Origin: Coprinus comatus
Lineage: Eukaryota; Basidiomycota; Agaricomycetes; Agaricales; Agaricaceae
Reading direction: 5' to 3'
DNA length: 64,000 bases
Assembly: GCA_034638255.1 (NCBI GenBank)
Contig: JAWPGT010000091.1
Coordinates: 18,564 to 82,563 of the forward strand
The notes under the pieces are model-generated. The model was not told the origin of the DNA. It did no database searches and was given only the letters and a program-made list of their open reading frames with translations. Below, piece after piece: positions 58,279 through 64,000 of the stretch; the first letter of the stretch is position 1, and every line of letters begins with the position of its first letter. A program made the position numbers and the translations under genes.

Positions 58279-61200
58279 ATGGACTGCCGGACTATAGTCG
58301 GACTATTGATAGTTCTCATGTTATCATCTACTACTGTTTGTACTCCCGTTCCTGTTTTGAATATGATCCCCTCTCCTGTTTCTACTTGTGATCGTTTTGT
58401 CTTACCGACGAAATACTTAAAAGATCCTAAGAATAGTGATGAATCAGTGATCAAACATCTTGATGACTGTCTTTGCAACTTCTGTGAAGATAAGGATAAA
58501 CCTAATTATGCTAGAGAGTCTGCTATTTGGCTCCTCGATTCAGGCGCTAGCTTTAATTGCACACCGCATATAGCTGACTTTATCGAGTTAGAGGAAGGAG
58601 AATTTGGTGGCGTTAGAGATGCCAGCAATAAACTCATAACCATAAAAGGTCGTGGGAAAATTCTCTTTCAGCACAATGTAGACGGAGTTGTTAGAACGAC
58701 TCCACTATACCCGGTCTATTATCTAGAGTCTCTCTCCACTAGAATCATTTCACCTGGCGCCTTATGGCTGCAAGGAATGAGGAGTGAGTCTAATTTAAAG
58801 CGAACCAATATTTATCGTTCAAACGGAAAGATTTTCATGCATGCATCACGCATCACAACGTTTAAAGTTATGGAAGATGCCCTCCATCATGTTCACACTA
58901 GGATGGTGCGTCACTATACTGCGAACCAGGTGCTCTCATATTGCGCATCGAAACTTTCTGTTTATGATCTTTGGCACCGTCGATTGGCGCATCCTGGAAA
59001 GGAAGTACTGCGACAACTACCAAAACACTCAGAAAAAGTACCTGAGTTTGATATTCCTATCTCCGGTCAAGTTTGTGATGGTTGTGCTCGAGGCAAAATG
59101 TCCGATGATGCACATCGTCCTTCTTCGACACGAGCGAAGTCATTTTTAGAATTGATCCACAGTGATCTTCTAGAATTCCCCGTTGCCTCGTATCACAAGT
59201 ACAAGTGGGCAATGACGTTCTATGACGACTATTCGAGCCACGCCTGGATCCTCCTCCTACGAGCCAAATCTGATGCCTTGATGGCACTTGAAAGATTCTG
59301 TGCCTTTGAGGAAAAGCAATTCGGTAACACGATTAAGCGTATCCGGACTGACAATGGCGGAGAGTATGTCTCTAAGAAATTTGAGGAGTTCCTTCACTCA
59401 AAAGGGATAGTACACGAGACGTCTGCACCACATATACACCAGCAGAACGGTAGAGCAGAAAGACTGAACCGCACACTTCAGGAAAAGGCGCAGGCCATGC
59501 GACTTACTGCATGCTTACCAGATTCTTGGTGGGAATTTGCCCTTAACACGGCAGTTCATTGTTACAATCGAACTCCCATCAAACGTCTTGAATGGAAAAC
59601 TCCCATGGAAATGGTAACAGGGAAAAAGCCAGATCTATCTGAGCTTCACGTGTTTGGCTGTGCAGCCTACGTTTTCATTCCAAAGGAATCAAGGGATGAC
59701 AAATTATCTCCCAGATCTGAATTAATGATCTTCCTTGGTTATGCTGGCGCTAACTTTACGTTCATGCGACACCAGAAGGGAAATGTTATTTATACTGCGA
59801 AAACAGCTATTTTCGACGAGGGCTGGTATCCCAAATGCAAGCCGGATCACGAAAAAATTAAGGACTCTGGTTCTACAAAAAACCCCAAAATAAATCCTCC
59901 TCCTCCGGCGTCTGATGAAGATGACGAGGATCTTACACCTGATCTTTATCCTGATGATCCTATGGACACATCTCGACAAGACGACAGTGATAGAACACCG
60001 CTTCCGCCTAGACCAAAAGGTCCGATCCCCGGACCATCTACTTCTCAAAAACCTCCTGTTCCCGGTCCGAGTAAACCTGCTCCCAGGAAACCAACAGTCG
60101 AGGAAGTATCTGATGAAGATGATGATGACGCGTTATCATACGCTGATCCAGGATCACCGATTCGTCAACCTAGTCCGAGCCCTGCTCCTAGAACTGACTC
60201 CACCCGTCCCATTTCTCCATCACCTGAACGACCTGAACATCTTACTAGACCTGTTGAACCTTTACCTCGCCGTTCTGGCAGAGAAAAGTTTGTTCCGTTT
60301 AGAGAAGGTAACGTTTATGGGGAGAGAACACATCCATCTGAAATCCTACGAGATTACAATCACAATGAACCTCTACCACCCCAGGGGAGAGTTCGTCTCC
60401 GTGGACATGATTTTAGAATCCGCAATCAACGAGATCGCCCAAAAGTAGATCCACGTCCCATTTCGCCTGAGGAAGTCCGAGAACGTCGCGATGAAATACG
60501 CAGACAACACGAGGATGCTTCACGGCAATATGCGAAAGAACAACATCCTGACGCAATGGAAGAAGACGAAGATTGTAAGATTCAACGGATAACTAAGGAA
60601 GGGGGGTTAGAATTGATGAACTTTTTATTGGGCAAGGCAAGTTCCACTACAGTTCCTGAGCAATTCCGTGATCTTGTAAAATTGAATCCGGAGGAACGTA
60701 AACACTGGCACGATGCTTGTCTCGAAGAACTAGCTGCGCTTAAAAAGCGACAAGTTTACGAGTTGGTGAAACTTCCGGAAGGAAGAAGAACCGTAAAAAA
60801 TAGATGGGTCTTTAATGAAAAGAGTGACGGTCGCAAACGTGCTAGACTAGTTGCTAAAGGATTTTCTCAAATCGAGGGCATCGATTTTGACGAACTATTC
60901 TCTCCAGTAGTAAGATATGAGTCCGCTCGAATCCTGCTCGGGTTAGCCGCCCTTGAAGATTGGGACATTGAGTCTGTCGATGTAAAGACAGCATATCTCT
61001 ATGGCAAATTGGATGAGGAAATCTACATGGATCAACCCGAAGGTTTTAAACTTAAGGGTAAAGAACACATGGTGTGGAGGTTACGACGTGCATTGTACGG
61101 CCTTAAACAAGCCGGCTTGGCCTGGTGGAAGGAGATGGCATCTTCCATGAACCAACTAGGCTTCAAGCGATGTGAATCCGATGCCGGTATTTATATATAT

Positions 61201-62255
61201 CGTCGAAAAGATGGCAAGTTTGTCATTGCTGTCGTGTACGTTGACGACGTACTTTTTATGGGAAATGACTCGCCCTGCTTAAAAAGCTTAAAGGAGAGTT
61301 CATGAAAAAGTGGGAATGCCGCGACCTTGGAGAAGTCAAAGAATTTCTCGGTATGCGCATCAGGAGAGATCGAGCTAATCGAAAGATCTATCTTGATCAA
61401 TGTGCTTATTTAGAAACGATCCTGGAAAGGTTTAAAGTCACTGGCTCTGACCGTGACACCAAGCCGGCGCGAACTCCGCTGCCAGAAGGGTACTATCCAG
61501 TTCCGAACGACAAGCCGATCAACTCCTCCATCCGTTCTAGATACCAACAGGTGATCGGATCACTGTTGTACATTGCTATTGGCACGCGTCCGGACATTTC
61601 GTTCGCTGTGACTAAGCTTAGTCAACATTCTCATAACCCTACGGAAGAACACTTGCGTAGAGCTCTCTATATTTGCAGATACCTCTTAGCGACTCGAGAA
61701 TATCGAATGACGCTTAATGGTGCTGGTAATGAAGGCTTTATTGCATATAGCGATTCTGATTGGGCTAGTGATCCTTCTACTCGAAGATCCCAAACTGGTT
61801 ATCTGTCCACTGTTGCATCCTGTCCAGTAGCCTGGGTCAGTCGATCACAAAAGACTATTGCGTTATCGTCCACAGAGGCTGAGTACATGGCTATTTCCGA
61901 TTGTAGTCGTCAGTCCATCTGGATCAGAAGCCTTATGACTGAACTTGGTTTACACACAAATGAACCAATGGATATTTGTGGAGACAATATGGGCTCTCTC
62001 TTTATCGCGCAAAACCCTGCCGTCGAAAAGAGATCAAAACACATAGATATCATTTTCCACTTCATTCGTCAAGTAATTGATGAAAAGAAGGTTCAACTCT
62101 ATTTCATCCCAGGCACTGAGAACCCTGCTGATCTTCTCACGAAGAATCTAGGACGTGTGAAGTTTGAATACTTCCGTGATAACTATTACGGGTTGGAGTT
62201 TTCTAATCCCACATATAGCGCTGCCAAGCGCTCAAATAATATGGTCCCAACATAG
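58279..62255 (+). pseudogene. pol: Pol of copia element (PR-IN-RT-RH), frameshifted in RT
   Basis: The first frame 58279-61305 holds protease (LLDSGASFN, DSG at residues 87-89), integrase with HRRLAH..CDGCARGK zinc finger and DDE motifs (HSDLLEFP, RTDNGGEYVS, QQNGRAERLNRTL), a Pro/Asp-rich spacer, and RT (KNRWVFNEKSDGRKRARLVAKG, YVDD near 61240). At about 61281-61290 one base is missing and the frame moves to 61302-62255, which holds the end of RT and RNase H (SDSDWASDPSTRRSQTGY, LSSTEAEYMA, KHIDI). Gag and pol are separated by TAG plus nine bases, in the same frame after splicing of gag. Confidence 0.9.
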
Positions 62256-62284
62256 GGCGCTTCATAGCTGCCATGTTCGTATTC

Positions 62285-62291
62285 AGGGGAG
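62285..62291 (+). other. Polypurine tract of copia element
   Basis: AGGGGAG directly precedes the 3' LTR. Confidence 0.75.
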
Positions 62292-62508
62292 TGTTGAACT
62301 ATTATTAGTTCTACGATGACATTCTCTATGGCATTACGCTGATGAACATGTGACTTAATATGTTCTCGCACGGACCAACGTAAATATGTATATAAAGATG
62401 TATTTCCAGCATTATATACTTTAGTTCTTTCTACTACATCAACCCTCACCTCAGTAAGTGTTAAGTCGTACCTACCCATGCATACTACGCTACGCTCTTG
62501 TTTTAACA
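62292..62508 (+). repeat. 3' LTR of copia element
   Basis: 217 bases; no difference from the 5' LTR seen on reading. Confidence 0.95.
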
Positions 62509-64000
62509 TGACAGCTACCTTACATGGAGCCAAAGTAACTCATATAAGGACCAAGAAGCCTCAAAATTGTTTTACAAGTCGGATGGAAATATTTGTCCTG
62601 AGGATGTTGAAAATACTTATGACATTCTCGTCATTGATATGTACTGTAAGTTTCAGCTCCAAATTATACTACCATTGAATCATCTAATTATATGATATAG
62701 GGTCCGAAGTCAAGTCCGTTCCTCTTTACAGAGGCGATCACAGTATTGTCACAAGCCTAATATCACAAGGATTAATTCCTTGTTCTCCCTACCACCCTAC
62801 CGTTGCCATCACCATCCGAGCTTTAGAATCTTTTCGAGTGTTCTCATTGCGTTGCCCACGCTTTGCAATACAAATGTATATCAAGTCAATAGCTGACATA
62901 CATCAGGTAAGTATTTATTACAGTTCTGGAAGATGTTTTTCTCATCGGAAGATTAGATACCATACAAATCATATCTTACGAAACAAACTTCAATATGCCT
63001 TGACGTATACTTGGCACTTCTTGAGGAGACGGATAATCGCTTGCATAAGGCATTGGCTAGGGATGCACCACAGAGCCGGTTGAAACGTGCTTGCCCAGCT
63101 TGCACTTATGTGGTGGAAGGAGAACCGGAGATGCGCTTCAACATCCTATTCACCATGGATGGGAATAATGCTCTAAAGCGCATGCCTAAGCGGGAGTCAC
63201 TTGGAGAGACAACATTTGGGACAATAAATGAATTGGCTGATGATCGGATAGGGGGCTATGACTATTATATTGATCCCAAGGAGGTCAATAAATGGTTGCC
63301 TGTCAAAAGGAACTCTCGTACTGCTGCAGATAGGCGTAATGAAGAAGAAACGGAGGTTAGTTATCTATTTTCCTTTTTTTTTTTTTTTTTCCAACTTTAC
63401 AATCCGATTGATAATCATTACATAGGATGAGGACAGTCCTTGTTCCGAGAAGTGGAAGAATATGTCAGAAAAGGCTACTGCGAAGGCATTCGGCATGTTT
63501 GAAGAGACTGGTGTGTTTGTTGCAGTGTGCCGGCATGGTTTCATTCTTGTGTACACCGATATGATTCGGAGTGGTGAAGGGTAAGATTCTTGTATTTATC
63601 AATAATGCTTCTATATACTAATCATTCTATATATCAGTACTCAATACCCACTTGCTGTCGTCAACATGCTCATGGACACGTTTGGTGGGAAACTAGGAGG
63701 AGGTTATGATATAGGTTGTTGGTTTAAATCATCACTGGCAAAAAGTGAACTTGGGAGTCGTGCACGTGAGCTCGAGTACACATCTCTCGTTGGTGCTTTT
63801 CATGGACATGCCCATAATCGGCGCTGTCAACTCTCCTTTCTTACAACATATGTGGAAGGTCTGGGTCTAAGTGACTTAGAAGGCTGTGAACGACTATTCT
63901 CCCGATCAAATGAACTTGCATCAACAACCCGACATTGTAGTACCTTCCATCGGCGCCAGCGGATTACCAACTATTTCAAACATTTAGATGAAACTGACAC

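Larger units (their letters stand above)
56218..62508 (+). mobile_element. Ty1/copia LTR retrotransposon
   Basis: The element is 6,291 bases with 217-base LTRs (56218-56434 and 62292-62508) that look identical. It has a primer site, gag, pol (protease, integrase, RT, RNase H in copia order) and a polypurine tract, all on the plus strand. It lies inside an exon of the KDZ transposase. The flanking bases (GGCGG and TGACA) do not form a target duplication. Two frame problems, in gag and in RT, suggest it is defective despite its youth. Confidence 0.93.
55773..64000 (+). pseudogene. KDZ-type transposase, split by copia element, partial at 3' end
   Basis: Exons 55773-55932, 55983-56136 and 56187-56217 precede the copia insertion. 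After it, 62510-62645, 62701-62906, 62957-63355, 63426-63580 and 63638 to the edge are joined by five clean introns (one with 17 T). Recognised KDZ (Kyakuja-Dileera-Zisupton) features: a basic N-terminus GKRFKLAKGFRTWRHVD, an IPCSPYHPTVAITIRAL segment, ACPACTYVVEGEP, FTMDGNNALKRM, then YPLAVVNMLMDTFGGKLGGGYDIGC, GAFHGHAHNRRCQLSFLTTYVEGLG, and LEGCERLFSRSN. These are DDE-type transposases of DNA transposons expanded in basidiomycetes. The C-terminus lies beyond the window. The frame across the copia insertion does not rejoin exactly. Confidence 0.88.

Noticed and set aside
61281..61305. Programmed -1 shift in copia RT
   Set aside because: The sequence at the break (TGC TTA AAA AGC) does not form an X XXY YYZ heptamer, and a shift inside RT would be unprecedented; a one-base deletion is simpler.

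Overview
The window is fungal nuclear DNA, most likely from a mushroom-forming basidiomycete (Agaricomycetes). The evidence is many 50-70 base introns with GT..AG ends and CTRAY branch motifs, a multi-exon ribosomal protein eL37 gene, an F-box gene, a DUF6535-type membrane protein family, chromovirus, gypsy and copia retrotransposons, and a KDZ-type transposase. All coordinates were read by eye from the sequence; no database search was possible.

Layout. 1-3160 (minus): a Pro/Ser-rich multi-pass membrane protein that runs off the left edge. 3858-4564 (plus): eL37 with tiny 5' exons. 4992-6489 (plus): an F-box/LRR-like protein. 7153-47553 is built from repeated units of a DUF6535 gene plus a partner region with a small cysteine-motif gene family. 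Copy A (7153-9349) is decayed. Copy B (11189-13040 plus 29101-30061) is split by a 16 kb insertion. Copy C (36425-39355) is the intact one. Copy D (46401-47553) has a stop and is truncated.

The insertion in copy B is a gypsy element with 815-base LTRs (13041-29100). It is itself split at 16531/24795 by a second, oppositely oriented chromodomain element with 635-base LTRs (16532-24794) that carries an extra zinc-knuckle ORF after integrase. A solo LTR of this second family (53417-54051) sits in an exon of a gene built of three RNase H1 N-terminal-like (viroplasmin-like) modules (52355-54456). A 934-base non-autonomous hAT-type element with an 8-base target duplication lies at 35320-36253. A 266-base, apparently perfect inverted repeat lies at 47996-48739. 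A minus-strand gene of a fungal family I recognise only by its sequence features (49854-52091) is divergent from the viroplasmin-like gene. From 55773 to the right edge is a KDZ transposase gene, split by a copia element (56218-62508).

Two themes tie the window together. First, host genes are intact at the left, and to the right insertion has been layered on tandem duplication. Second, every difference I found between related LTR copies is a C-to-T or G-to-A change at a CpG, and four broken reading frames stop at TGA where CGA (Arg) is observed in a paralogue or expected from the family. This fits methylation-driven decay.
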